Source of the DNA: Arthrobacter sp. StoSoilB22
Lineage (GTDB): Bacteria > Actinomycetota > Actinomycetes > Actinomycetales > Micrococcaceae
Reading direction: 5' to 3'
Assembly: GCF_019977315.1 (NCBI RefSeq)
Contig: NZ_AP024652.1
Coordinates: forward strand, 1,488,001-1,552,000
DNA length: 64,000 nucleotides
Numbering within the stretch: position 1 is the first letter of the stretch; each line of letters opens with the position of its first letter. This document shows positions 36,273-44,510 of this stretch, piece after piece. The notes below the pieces were generated by a model. That model had not been told where the DNA came from. It made no database searches and saw nothing but the letters and a program-made list of their open reading frames with translations. The position numbers and the translations under genes were made by a program.

Positions 36273-37502
36273 CTAATGAATAGACGGAACCGACCGCGGC
36301 CGCACAACCAGCCAAAGCGCCGCAATAGCGCCAGTGATGCAGACGGCCATGACCGCGCCCATGGGTACAGCGGAGCTGACGCCCAGCCAACCCACCACCG
36401 GCGGGACAATACCGGCCATCATGAATTGGGATGCGCCCAGGAGCGATGCAGCGGTGCCCGCTTGCGCGCCGTGGTTGGCCAGGGACAGGACCTGAACGCA
36501 CGGGAACATGAAGCCAGTGGCGCAAATGTAGAACCACAGAGGGATGAGGATGCCCCACAAACCCACATGGAACAGGTCAAGCACCACGATCAGCAGGGCG
36601 ATGAACAGCATGAAGGCCGTAGCACCGGCCACGATCCACTGCGGAGCCACCCGTCGGATCAGTCGGGAGCTGATCTGTACGCCTGCCACGATGCCCAAGG
36701 AGTTGATACCGAACAGGATGCCGTATTCCTGCGGCGAAAAGCCGTAGACGTTTTGGAAAAGAAAGGTCGATGCTGATAGATAAGCGAAAAGTCCACCGAA
36801 ATTCAGGCTTCCCACCAGCACCATGCCCACAAAGATCCTGTCCGTCAGGACGGTCTTGTAGCGCTGGCGCACGGTGACAGTGGATTTTCCCCGCTGCTCA
36901 GCCGGAAGTGTTTCCCGGATGAAGAAGATCGAAGCAAGGATGACCAGCAGTCCATAAGCGGCCAGGAAGAAAAAGATGCCCGGCCAAGGGAAAGCCAACA
37001 GCAGCTGGGAGCCGATGACCGGCGCCAGGATGGGGGCCAATCCGTTAACCAGCGACATCCGCGAGAACATCCGGACCATGGAGTAGCCGTGGAAGAGATC
37101 CCGGACCATGGCCATGGCCACCACGCCACCTCCGGCAGCACCGATCCCCATGAGCACGCGGAATAACGACAACATCCCGATGTCTGTGGCAAGCGCCGCA
37201 CCCAGCGATGAGCCGATATGCACGGCTGTGGCCAGAATGAGCGGAAGCCGACGCCCCACCTTGTCACTGAAGGGTCCCACCAGCAGTTGGCCGAGCCCGA
37301 AGCCAACCGTGGTACCGGTCAGAGTGAGCTGGATCGCCGCCGCCGAGACATCAAAACTCTCTTCCAAAGCGGGGAACGCCGGAAGATAGAGGTCGATGGT
37401 GAAAGGACCGAGGGCGGTCAGTGCACCCAACAAGAGAATGTAGACGAGTTTTTCGCGTCGGCTCAGAGAATCGCCCGGAGCAATGGGAGAGGTCACGATC
37501 AT
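36273..37502 (-). CDS. Bcr/CflA-family MFS drug efflux transporter
   Basis: A 409-residue, 12-helix MFS protein with the Bcr/CflA mark GPFTIDLYLPAFPAL in helix 1, the GQLLVGPFSDKVGRR loop (MFS motif A) near residue 75, RVLMGIGAAGGGVVAMAM and LAPILAPVIGSQL (motif C). It should export drugs by proton antiport. It is divergent from the holin-like gene at 37675. Confidence 0.88.
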   Translation of the reverse strand: MIVTSPIAPGDSLSRREKLVYILLLGALTALGPFTIDLYLPAFPALEESFDVSAAAIQLTLTGTTVGFGLGQLLVGPFSDKVGRRLPLILATAVHIGSSLGAALATDIGMLSLFRVLMGIGAAGGGVVAMAMVRDLFHGYSMVRMFSRMSLVNGLAPILAPVIGSQLLLAFPWPGIFFFLAAYGLLVILASIFFIRETLPAEQRGKSTVTVRQRYKTVLTDRIFVGMVLVGSLNFGGLFAYLSASTFLFQNVYGFSPQEYGILFGINSLGIVAGVQISSRLIRRVAPQWIVAGATAFMLFIALLIVVLDLFHVGLWGILIPLWFYICATGFMFPCVQVLSLANHGAQAGTAASLLGASQFMMAGIVPPVVGWLGVSSAVPMGAVMAVCITGAIAALWLVVRPRSVPSIH

Positions 37503-37674
37503 CTATCCTATGGCCCGGATCATATTTATTGGACGTATGACGGGCGCGCCGGGGCATGATGCCGAAAGTTCAGCAGGAACCTGAATGATAGCTTTGAGGA
37601 CAGGTGTCCGCGGGGATGGTTTTTCGCCGCGTTCGCCTTACACGATGCCCAGAGGAAGCAGTTAGGCGGAACCC

Positions 37675-38523
37675 ATGAGTGGACGTCACACCGGCCGGCC
37701 CAGTCAAGGACCAGCCATTCGTACTTTGCCGAAGACCCTCAAGCTCGTAGCAAGGCTGGCTCCGAGGCAACTCAACGACGAAATAGCCTTGGCGAAGGTT
37801 GAACTTAAGCGAAAAGCCACGCAGGTTGGCATCGCCGGTGCCTTCTTCGGAGTAGCGCTTGTGTTCATGGCGCTCCTGGTCATTGCACTGGTTGTCGCGG
37901 CGATCCTGGGATTGGCCACCATTATGCCCGGCTGGCTGGCGGCTCTGATTGTTGCCGCCTTTTTCCTGGTGATTGTGGCCATCGCGTCCCTGATTGGTAT
38001 TGCCAAGTTCAAGAAGGCCATGCCCTTGGTCCCCGAGGACACCATCCGGGGGATCAAACATGATCTGGGAATCGCCAAGGAAGGCTCTGACTTCGACGAG
38101 TCCATCCTCGATCCCAACTCGCCCGCCGCCAAGGCAGCCAAGGCCGAAAAGGAAGCGGCTGCGCAGAAGGCCAAGGCAGAGAAGGCTGCAAAGGAAGCCG
38201 CCAAGGAAGCCGATGCCGTCAAGGCGCCCACCGAAGCCGAGCTTCGCTCGCGCCTGAAGCGCCGCCGCGAACACCTCACGGGCGTTCGCGACGAGCTCGG
38301 TGAGCAGCTGGACGTCAAGAAACAGGGCCAGGCCCTGCTGCAGAGCGCCAATGGAAAGTTCCAGGAGAGCAGGGAATTCGCTGCGGCGAAGTTTGCCGAC
38401 CTTGGAGACTCCGTCCCTGAGAGTCTCACCGAACGGCTTGCCGCCCGGTGGAAGGACCTTGCTGCGTTTGCCACGGCTGCAGTGGTGTTCGTTGTTGCAC
38501 TGCGGAAGTTACTGAAGAAGTAG
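37675..38523 (+). CDS. Membrane protein with holin-X (phage holin superfamily III-like) and DUF3618-like parts
   Basis: Residues 15-125 look like the Actinobacterial Holin-X domain: an amphipathic helix (LVARLAPRQLNDEIALAKVEL) and two membrane segments. A Lys/Ala coiled coil (KAAKAEKEAAAQKAKAEKAA) follows, then a DUF3618-like helix with TELRSRLKRRREHLTGVRDE-type sequence and a final membrane segment. In chromosomes such proteins are not phage genes but cell-envelope proteins of unknown role. It is the first of a same-strand series with lipid genes. Confidence 0.7.
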   Translation: MSGRHTGRPSQGPAIRTLPKTLKLVARLAPRQLNDEIALAKVELKRKATQVGIAGAFFGVALVFMALLVIALVVAAILGLATIMPGWLAALIVAAFFLVIVAIASLIGIAKFKKAMPLVPEDTIRGIKHDLGIAKEGSDFDESILDPNSPAAKAAKAEKEAAAQKAKAEKAAKEAAKEADAVKAPTEAELRSRLKRRREHLTGVRDELGEQLDVKKQGQALLQSANGKFQESREFAAAKFADLGDSVPESLTERLAARWKDLAAFATAAVVFVVALRKLLKK

Positions 38524-38568
38524 CAGCCAACGGCGCCACCAACACTGAAGACGAGGAAGGGGGAGAAG

Positions 38569-39192
38569 ATGAGATTGATCGGAGCTGGGTCGCACCCTGA
38601 CCGGCCGCAGGTTGATCACGACCTCATCTTCACTGTCCCCAACATCCTCACGGTACTTCGCTTCATGGGTGTGCCACTGTTCGTCTGGCTCGTCCTGTCC
38701 GAACAGGAGTACGGTTTCGCGGTCCTGGTGCTCGTCATCATGGGCAGTACCGACTGGGTGGATGGCTACATCGCCAGACGCTTCGACCAGACTTCCAAGC
38801 TTGGCCGGATCCTGGATCCCATGGCAGACCGGGCCGCACTGCTGGCGGTCGCCTTCACACTGGCGATTGCCGGCGTCGTGCAGTGGTGGTACCTGGCCGC
38901 GCTACTGGTGCCGGACGCCGTCCTGGCTGTTGCATCCCTGATTTACTTCCGGAGCCACCCGGACCTTCCGGTGAGCATCATCGGCAAGATCCGCACGGGG
39001 CTGCTGCTGATTGGTACGCCGTTGCTGGTCCTGTCCAAGTTGCCCGTTGCCTTCACCGACGTCTACTTCGTGGCCGCCTGGACGTTCCTGGGCCTGGGCC
39101 TGATCGGCCACTGGATAGCCGCTTACAACTACTACTGGGCCATCCTGCGCAAAGGAAAAGAATTGAAAACCGACGACGGCGGACGAGGCTGA
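38569..39192 (+). CDS. CDP-alcohol phosphatidyltransferase
   Basis: The signature DG-x2-AR-x8-G-x3-D-x3-D is present in DWVDGYIARRFDQTSKLGRI followed by LDPMAD, residues about 62-88, in a 207-residue protein with five or six membrane helices. It joins an alcohol (glycerol phosphate, inositol phosphate or cardiolipin-type substrate) to CDP-diacylglycerol. Which one is not decided by sequence. GGGGGAG precedes the ATG. Its stop overlaps the next ATG by one base (TGATG). Confidence 0.87.
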   Translation: MRLIGAGSHPDRPQVDHDLIFTVPNILTVLRFMGVPLFVWLVLSEQEYGFAVLVLVIMGSTDWVDGYIARRFDQTSKLGRILDPMADRAALLAVAFTLAIAGVVQWWYLAALLVPDAVLAVASLIYFRSHPDLPVSIIGKIRTGLLLIGTPLLVLSKLPVAFTDVYFVAAWTFLGLGLIGHWIAAYNYYWAILRKGKELKTDDGGRG

Positions 39193-40109
39193 TGGTCTGG
39201 CTGGCGGTTTTTCTCGCGGTACTTGGTGCCTTCTTCCTCGCCATCGGCGCCCAGCGGCAGGGCAGCGCCGTGAAAGCCGACACCGGCGGCTTGGCGCTAA
39301 GCTCCAACGGTTTCCTGCGGCTCCTGCGGAATCCCCGATGGATGCTGGGCCTGCTGTTCCTCGCCCTCGGAATGGTGATGAACGCCATCGCCTTGGTCTC
39401 AGCACCTCTCACGGTGGTGCAGCCTATTGGTGCCATTGCGCTGGTGATCACAACAGTGGTCAATGCCAAGGACCAAGGTTTGAGCATCAACCGTGCAACC
39501 GTGGTGGCCATCAGTGCCTGTGTGACTGGTTCGGCGCTGTTCGTGCTCCTGGCCGTCAACGTCACGCAGGAGAACCATCACGTCAACAGCGACGACGAAC
39601 TGACAATCGTTCTCCTCCTGGCCCTTGCGGTGGGCATTTTTGGGACACTTGCGGTTCTGTTCAAACACCGGATGAGTGCCTTCATCTACATTTTGGGAGC
39701 CGGTGTCCTGTTCGGCTTCGTCGCCGTTTTGACCCGCATCATCGGCAAGCACCTGCTGGACCCCAACGGCTTGTTCCTGCTGAACGTTCAGTGGTACACG
39801 CTGATAGCGATCGTGGCCGCCGGGGGACTGGGGTCATGGTTCGTTCAGAGCGCTTATTCCGGCGGCCCACCGGACCTGGTCATTGCCGGCCTGACCGTGA
39901 TCGACCCCATGGTGGGCATCGCAATTGGCATTGTGATTCTGGGTGAGCTTCGTCCCGATGTCCACGCCGTGATGGCCATCGCCATGGCGGCGGCCGCTAC
40001 GCTTGCTATCGTGGGGGTTATTGCCCTAAGCCGGCACCATCCGGAAGTCACCAAACGCAAGAAGGATGCAAAGGCGGCTGCCAACCGGAAAGCCCAGGGC
40101 AAAGCTTGA
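39192..40109 (+). CDS. DMT-family membrane transporter (NIPA-like)
   Basis: The 305-residue protein has nine or ten membrane segments (LAVFLAVLGAFFLAIGAQRQ, then NPRWMLGLLFLALGMVMNAI and others) in the EamA/NIPA arrangement. The start at 39192 overlaps the upstream stop. The C-terminal tail is basic (KRKKDAKAAANRKAQ). Transported substrate unknown; metal ions or small metabolites are possible. Confidence 0.8.
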   Translation: MVWLAVFLAVLGAFFLAIGAQRQGSAVKADTGGLALSSNGFLRLLRNPRWMLGLLFLALGMVMNAIALVSAPLTVVQPIGAIALVITTVVNAKDQGLSINRATVVAISACVTGSALFVLLAVNVTQENHHVNSDDELTIVLLLALAVGIFGTLAVLFKHRMSAFIYILGAGVLFGFVAVLTRIIGKHLLDPNGLFLLNVQWYTLIAIVAAGGLGSWFVQSAYSGGPPDLVIAGLTVIDPMVGIAIGIVILGELRPDVHAVMAIAMAAAATLAIVGVIALSRHHPEVTKRKKDAKAAANRKAQGKA

Positions 40110-40204
40110 CCTTGCGCCACCGCTGTTGCGGGCGGCAACCCGGCGACACCGCAGCATTGCCACAAGCAGTGCTGTCCGCACCGTGACCATCAGGAGTTCT
40201 CCAC

Positions 40205-41401
40205 GTGACCATTCCCGACACCAACAAGCCCCTCACTATTCTGATTGCCGCGGATACCTACCCGCCGCATGTCAACGGTGCCGCCCAGTTCGGCTACCGC
40301 CTGGCCAAGGGGATGACGGCACGCGGACACAACGTGCACGTATTGGCCTGCCGTCCGGACACAGGCAAGAGCTATACCGAGTTCCGCGATGAAGCCACCG
40401 TTCACCGGCTCCGCTCGCATGGCGTTTTCACCCATGAGTACTTCCGTATTTGCTTCCCGTGGGAAATCAAGAAGGAAATCAGCCTCCTCTTCGACAAAGT
40501 CCAGCCTGACGTCGTTCACATCCAGAGCCACTACATGATCGGTGAACACGTCCTCTACGAGGCCGTGAAACGCGGAATCAGGGTTGTGGCCACCAACCAC
40601 TTCATGCCCGAGAACCTCAACCCGTTCCTGCCCTTCCCGCAGTGGTTCAAGGACATTGTGGGACGAGTTTCGTGGAAAGACATGGGCAAGGTCATGGGCC
40701 AGGCCGACGTGGTCACCACACCCACACCGCTCGCTGCCAAGGCCATGCACCAGCACGCTTTCCTGCGGAAGGTCCTGCCCCTTTCCAACGGCATCGACTC
40801 GTCCGCGTACGAGCTGCAGCCCGGTGAAGTCATTGAGCCGCATGCCAACCCCACCGTCCTGTTCGTGGGCCGGCTTGCCGAAGAAAAGCACATCAACGTG
40901 CTGATCGATGCCGTGGCCAAGACTCCACGGGAACTGAACGTGAACCTCGAAATCGTGGGTGGCGGCGAAGTTCGCCCAGCCCTTGAAGCCCAGGTAGCTA
41001 AGCTTGGGCTGGGGGACCGGGTGAGGTTCCTCGGGCTGGCCAGCGACGAGGACTTGCGTGAGGCCTACATCAAGGCCGACATCTTCTGCATGCCCGGGAC
41101 AGCCGAGCTTCAGTCACTGGTGACGCTGGAGGCCATGTCTGCTTCCACCCCTGTGCTGCTGGCCAACGCCATGGCGCTGCCGCATTTGGTTCGCGACGGG
41201 GAGAACGGTTACCTCTTCACCCCCAACGACAGCAACGAGTTGGCGGCAAGGATCACCCAACTGGTGGAACTTCCCCGGGACGAGCTTGAGGCCATGGGCA
41301 AGTTGAGCCGCGAGATGGTGGAGCCGCACAGCATCAACAGCACCCTTCAGACCTTCGAGGACCTCTACCGGGGCGCTACGTACGAGGACATGGTGGTGTG
41401 A
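40205..41401 (+). CDS. GT4-family glycosyltransferase
   Basis: A GT-B enzyme of 398 residues: N-terminal ADTYPPHVNGAAQFGYRLAK and HVLACRP, then HIQSHYMIGEHVLYEA, and the C-terminal donor-binding VLFVGRLAEEKHINVLIDA near 220 with the E-x7-E region PGTAELQSLVTLEAMSAS near 300. The pattern resembles diacylglycerol glucosyl- or mannosyltransferases. With the CDP-alcohol transferase upstream, glycolipid or lipid-anchored glycan synthesis is likely. GTG start at 40205 after AGGAG. Confidence 0.87.
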   Translation: MTIPDTNKPLTILIAADTYPPHVNGAAQFGYRLAKGMTARGHNVHVLACRPDTGKSYTEFRDEATVHRLRSHGVFTHEYFRICFPWEIKKEISLLFDKVQPDVVHIQSHYMIGEHVLYEAVKRGIRVVATNHFMPENLNPFLPFPQWFKDIVGRVSWKDMGKVMGQADVVTTPTPLAAKAMHQHAFLRKVLPLSNGIDSSAYELQPGEVIEPHANPTVLFVGRLAEEKHINVLIDAVAKTPRELNVNLEIVGGGEVRPALEAQVAKLGLGDRVRFLGLASDEDLREAYIKADIFCMPGTAELQSLVTLEAMSASTPVLLANAMALPHLVRDGENGYLFTPNDSNELAARITQLVELPRDELEAMGKLSREMVEPHSINSTLQTFEDLYRGATYEDMVV

Positions 41402-41485
41402 CAAAAGCACTCTCCAGGACCTATTAGAATTGCTGGAGTGCTTTGCCCGGAACTGCTGCTTTGCGGTGGCCGGACCGGGCATCAA

Positions 41486-41559
41486 GGGGCTATAGCTCAG
41501 CTGGTTAGAGCGCGGGACTCATAATCCTAAGGTCCTCGGTTCAAGTCCGAGTAGCCCTA
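41486..41559 (+). tRNA. tRNA with CAT anticodon (elongator Met or Ile2), integration site of the element
   Basis: A 74-nt cloverleaf: acceptor GGGGCTA/TAGCCCT with a G1-U72 pair, D arm TAGCTCAGCTGGTTAGAGC, anticodon stem-loop GGGACTCATAATCC, T arm CTCGGTTCAAGTCCGAG. CAT can be elongator Met or, if the C is lysidinylated, Ile; sequence alone does not decide. CCA is not encoded. Bases from 41522 on belong to the attL repeat, so the 3' half is supplied by the inserted element. Confidence 0.93.
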
Positions 41560-41561
41560 CA
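41522..41561 (+). other. attL: 40-bp attachment repeat in the tRNA 3' end
   Basis: The 40 bases here, starting TAATCCTAAGGTCCTCGG, recur exactly at 57825-57864. It runs from the anticodon loop to two bases past the tRNA. A repeat of this size in a tRNA 3' end, next to a tyrosine integrase gene, is the usual mark of site-specific integration. Confidence 0.95.
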
Positions 41562-41564
41562 CGA

Positions 41565-41606
41565 AAACAGCCCCTGACCTGCGGAAACGCAGATCGGGGG
41601 CTGTTT
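41565..41606 (+). terminator. Terminator carried by the element next to the tRNA
   Basis: AAACAGCCCC (41565-41574) pairs with GGGGCTGTTT (41597-41606); an inner CTGCG-GAAA-CGCAG hairpin with a GNRA loop completes it. It replaces the native tRNA terminator now displaced to 57875. Confidence 0.85.
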
Positions 41607-41629
41607 CATTTGGATTCAAGATTGGGCCA

Positions 41630-41647
41630 TCCACCGGAAACCCACCG
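41630..41647 (-). repeat. 18-bp double-GGTGG motif, copy A
   Basis: On the minus strand it reads CGGTGGGTTTCCGGTGGA. It is 68 bp from the attL core, a distance that fits an integrase arm site. Five more copies occur in the element at 47293, 50844, 52211, 53996 and 57690. Confidence 0.75.
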
Positions 41648-41656
41648 GTTTGCAGA

Positions 41657-41980
41657 TCAGGCAGCCTCCCACGGCTTGGCTATCTCGCCGGCCTTCATGC
41701 CATCCATGCGGGTGATAGTCGCCATCCAGTTGTCTTCCCCGCCATAGTGAGGGACAGGTATCCACACGATCTGTTCGCGGTTGGCGATGCGCTGTGCGAC
41801 CTTCTCGGCCTGCTTTGTGTCGAACAGCCTGGGCTCTTGATCACCCTCTTGAATCGTGTAGCCGGCGCGAGAGTTTTTGTAACTCCACTTCCACTTCAGG
41901 TGGCCCGCAGCTTGAAGCCTGTCGAGGAAGGTTCCAAGGTGCCATTGCCGATGGATGTGGTAAGGGTTTGGAACTGACAC
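41657..41980 (-). CDS. Hypothetical protein of the element
   Basis: A 107-residue soluble protein (NPYHIHRQWHLGTFLDRLQA at the N-terminus; WIPVPHYGGEDNWMATI near the end). No domain recognised. It lies between attL and the integrase gene on the same strand, 10 bp after it, so is probably cotranscribed with it. Confidence 0.6.
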   Translation of the reverse strand: MSVPNPYHIHRQWHLGTFLDRLQAAGHLKWKWSYKNSRAGYTIQEGDQEPRLFDTKQAEKVAQRIANREQIVWIPVPHYGGEDNWMATITRMDGMKAGEIAKPWEAA

Positions 41981-41990
41981 TAGTTTCTCC

Positions 41991-43171
41991 TTATGAGCCG
42001 AACGCTTGGAGCGTGGCGGTGTTGTCTGGGGCTTGGTGCGTCTTCTGGACGTAGTGCTTGCGTGTGACGTTCTCGTTTGAGTGGCCGAGTTGGGCCGAAG
42101 CCACTGTCATTCCTGCGGACGCCTCAAGTAGGGTTCCTACGGTCTTTCGGAAGGTGTGAGGAGTGACCCACTGGAATCCCAGTTCATCTCGAGCGGAGCG
42201 CCACTGCTTCCGGAAGTTATTCGGGTCCCGAAGCGATCCGACGGCGGACGGGAACACGACGTCCCATGGGTTGGCCTCCATCTGGCCAATTTGCCGCCTC
42301 AGGAGCATTTCCACGGCAAAGGCAGGTAGGAATACCTTTGCCTGGAATTGGCGCTCTTAGGGTGGTCCTGGATCGTCAGGCCCTGCCTTGGGATGTACAC
42401 GATTGTGCCGTTGACCGTAACGGTCGGCTTGTCAGACTTGAGGTCGATGTCCTTCCGCCGGATCGCCAGGGCCTCACCGATGCGGGCACCAGTGGCGAGC
42501 ATGATGTCCACGACATCGAGGATGTCCACCGTGGGATATCGGCCGGCTTGGGTTTTTGCTGCTTCCCATTGTCGGAGGCCGGCACGCAAGGCGCCTACTT
42601 CAGGAACGGTCAGGGCCCGGACTTCCTTGTGATTCGTTGGGATCGTGGCGACGTCCCGCAGAGGGTTCCCATCCAGGGCGCCATGACGGGCGGCGAGTCC
42701 CAGCATTCCGGACAGGACCGTCTTGCAGAGCTTGGCTGTGGCGTTGCCGTGCTTGGAGCGCATGGTCTTCAGGAACCGGTCCAGGGTGGACACGGTGGCT
42801 TCCCTGATGCGGAGGCCTCCGACGCCTGGGGAGACGTAGTTGTCCATTATGTCCTTGTAGCGGCGGCGGGTGTTGAGGGCTCTGTCCGTGTCCTCGAACT
42901 CTGCCCACCAGATCAGGGCAAGTTTTGTGATTCTCGTGTCAGCGGTGATGTCTTCGCCGGCCGGCATGGCCCGATCAGTGAGCGCCGCTATGAGCAGGCG
43001 TTCGGCCTTGCCGCCCCTGTCGTTCTTGGAAGTGGCGACGGCGCGGGCCTCGACCTTGCGTGTAACCCCGTCGAAGTCCCGGAAGCGTGCCATCGCCCGC
43101 CAAACACCTGGCGTCACCTCGTCCCTGCTGATTTTCCCCCATGTACCTATCTGAAGCGGCGGCCTAGGCAT
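41991..43171 (-). pseudogene. Phage-type tyrosine integrase, interrupted by a frameshift
   Basis: Two frames together encode one integrase of about 390 residues. The first (43171 to 42299) has an AP2-like and SAM-like core-binding N-terminus and the first catalytic Arg in LATGARIGEALAIRRKDID. It goes out of frame after QDHPKSANSRQ at about 42340. The second frame continues as KVFLPAFAVEMLLRRQIGQM and holds HTFRKT (His and Arg), QLGHSNE (His) and the nucleophile Tyr in RKHYVQK. A single missing base near 42335-42345 would explain it. Either a real inactivating mutation, a programmed shift or a sequence error. It overlaps the repressor gene by 8 bp. Confidence 0.85.
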
Positions 43172-43658
43172 CGTTGTTTCCTTTTAGGTCGAGGGGGTGC
43201 ATGAACGTCAGCGTGTCGATTGCTTCCGCGGTTAGCTTGCGGCTGTCCTCCAGGGAGCTGTTCATGGCCGCCTGCAGCTCGTCCTGCTGATTCAGGATCT
43301 GGCGCACTACCTCAAAGGCCTTGATAACCATGGGGTCGTTCAGTGAGAGTGTGAGCGCGTCGAGTCGGGAACCTGTGATCGCGTATGACTCGGATATCTG
43401 CACGTCTTCACGTTTTTGATGCCGGAAAAGCTGCTGGATTCCGGCTCGGAAGACAACTGAGAGTGCGACGAGCTCAGCCGCAACAAACGCCCGCTTTCCA
43501 CCCTCCGCTTGGGACACGGTGGATCTGGACCACGGCGCACCAAGTATCGCCCCAAGCTTCTCTCCAAGCTCCGCCTGAGACATGTCTGCGTGTGCCCGAA
43601 GCCGCCGAATGTTCTCCCCGATGACGGTTTCAATACGTTTTGCCTCGGCCATTGCCAC
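43164..43658 (-). CDS. XRE-family repressor of the element
   Basis: The GTG at 43658, after AGGAACGGAC, gives 164 residues. The N-terminal HTH reads IGENIRRLRAHADMSQAELG then RSTVSQAEGGKRAFVAAELV (residues 13-63). The C-terminal half is helical and may dimerise. Its promoter region carries the TTAG-N6-CTAA palindrome at 43671, so it probably regulates itself and the divergent excisionase-like gene. Confidence 0.83.
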   Translation of the reverse strand: MAMAEAKRIETVIGENIRRLRAHADMSQAELGEKLGAILGAPWSRSTVSQAEGGKRAFVAAELVALSVVFRAGIQQLFRHQKREDVQISESYAITGSRLDALTLSLNDPMVIKAFEVVRQILNQQDELQAAMNSSLEDSRKLTAEAIDTLTFMHPLDLKGNNDA

Positions 43659-43670
43659 GTCCGTTCCTGT

Positions 43671-43782
43671 TTAGAAATTCCTAACCCAAGTATCACCTAA
43701 GCGTTCAGGCTTGACAACATCGGACAGGGTACTAATAGTTAGATATAACTAAACAACAAATGAAATGTTTAGTTATGACTAA
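43671..43782. promoter_or_regulatory. Lysogeny-type switch: divergent promoters with three TTAG-N6-CTAA operators
   Basis: Palindromes TTAGAAATTCCTAA (43671-43684), TTAGATATAACTAA (43739-43752) and TTAGTTATGACTAA (43769-43782) share the same arms and spacing; the last two are also an inverted pair over 16 bp. A strong rightward promoter TTGACA (43711-43716), 16 bp, TAATAG (43733-43738) lies just before the second site. Binding by the XRE protein is inferred. Confidence 0.78.
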
Positions 43783-43798
43783 CCACCAGGAGATCAGA

Positions 43799-44020
43799 AT
43801 GGCAACCCTCCACCTGCCGGCCGGGCATGACGCCACGGACCGCCACCTAACCATGCAAGACCTTGCCGACCGCTGCGGTGTCTCGCTCAACACTGTTCGT
43901 CAGTGGCGCATGAAAGGCACTGGGCCGCGAGGAATGACGATCGGTAAGTACGTCCGGTTTCGACTCTCGGACGTACTCGTATGGGAAGAATCCCGCGCTG
44001 ACTCGAATGGCGCAGCATAA
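43799..44020 (+). CDS. Excisionase/AlpA-like helix-turn-helix protein
   Basis: From the ATG at 43799, six bases after AGGAG, the protein has 73 residues with a MerR/Xis winged HTH: LTMQDLADRCGVSLNTVRQW then GTGPRGMTIGKYVRFRLSDVLVWEES. It faces the repressor across the operators, the position of Cro or Xis. An upstream ATG at 43760 is possible but lies in the operators. Confidence 0.78.
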   Translation: MATLHLPAGHDATDRHLTMQDLADRCGVSLNTVRQWRMKGTGPRGMTIGKYVRFRLSDVLVWEESRADSNGAA

Positions 44021-44091
44021 GCCAAAGAAAACGGCCCCGAGGGTAGCCGCCCGCGGGACCGTCAATCGAATTTCCCTGGAAGGAAAACGAA

Positions 44092-44448
44092 ATGTTCAAC
44101 GACAGCATGACACAGCAGAGCACCGTAAAACCAGACCTCACGAGCACTCAGGACTTTGATGAGATCATGACCGACCTTCGCGCACCAGAAGCGTTTGACT
44201 TCAACTACGAGGCCTACAGCGAATGCGGAGTCGTCTCTTGGCGCGGACCGGCCGCTTCTACCAGCGATCAAACCATCAATATCGGCTTTGAGTGGTCACC
44301 TAGCAGCGGCACCACTGCAACCTTGGATGCCATTGAAGGCGCCGAATACACCGTCGCCCAACTTCGCGAGTTACACACCGCCCTCGGAATCGCTCTCGGT
44401 CAGCTCGGTAATCCATCGAGCGAAGGTCTGAACGCCATTGGCACGTAG
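44092..44448 (+). CDS. Hypothetical early protein of the element
   Basis: A 118-residue acidic protein (DFDEIMTDLRAPEAFDFNYE; YTVAQLRELHTALGIALGQL) after GGAAGGAAAACGAA. No domain recognised. Located between the excisionase-like gene and the replication gene in the same direction. Confidence 0.62.
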   Translation: MFNDSMTQQSTVKPDLTSTQDFDEIMTDLRAPEAFDFNYEAYSECGVVSWRGPAASTSDQTINIGFEWSPSSGTTATLDAIEGAEYTVAQLRELHTALGIALGQLGNPSSEGLNAIGT

Positions 44449-44510
44449 GGCATGTCAGCCGGAACGCCCCCGGCTTCCCATGCAAACACAGACCAGATAG
44501 GAGGACCCCC

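Noticed and set aside
37675..38523. Holin-like gene as part of a prophage
   Set aside because: It is outside the att repeats, next to lipid genes, and such holin-X/DUF3618-type proteins are ordinary chromosomal membrane proteins in actinobacteria.
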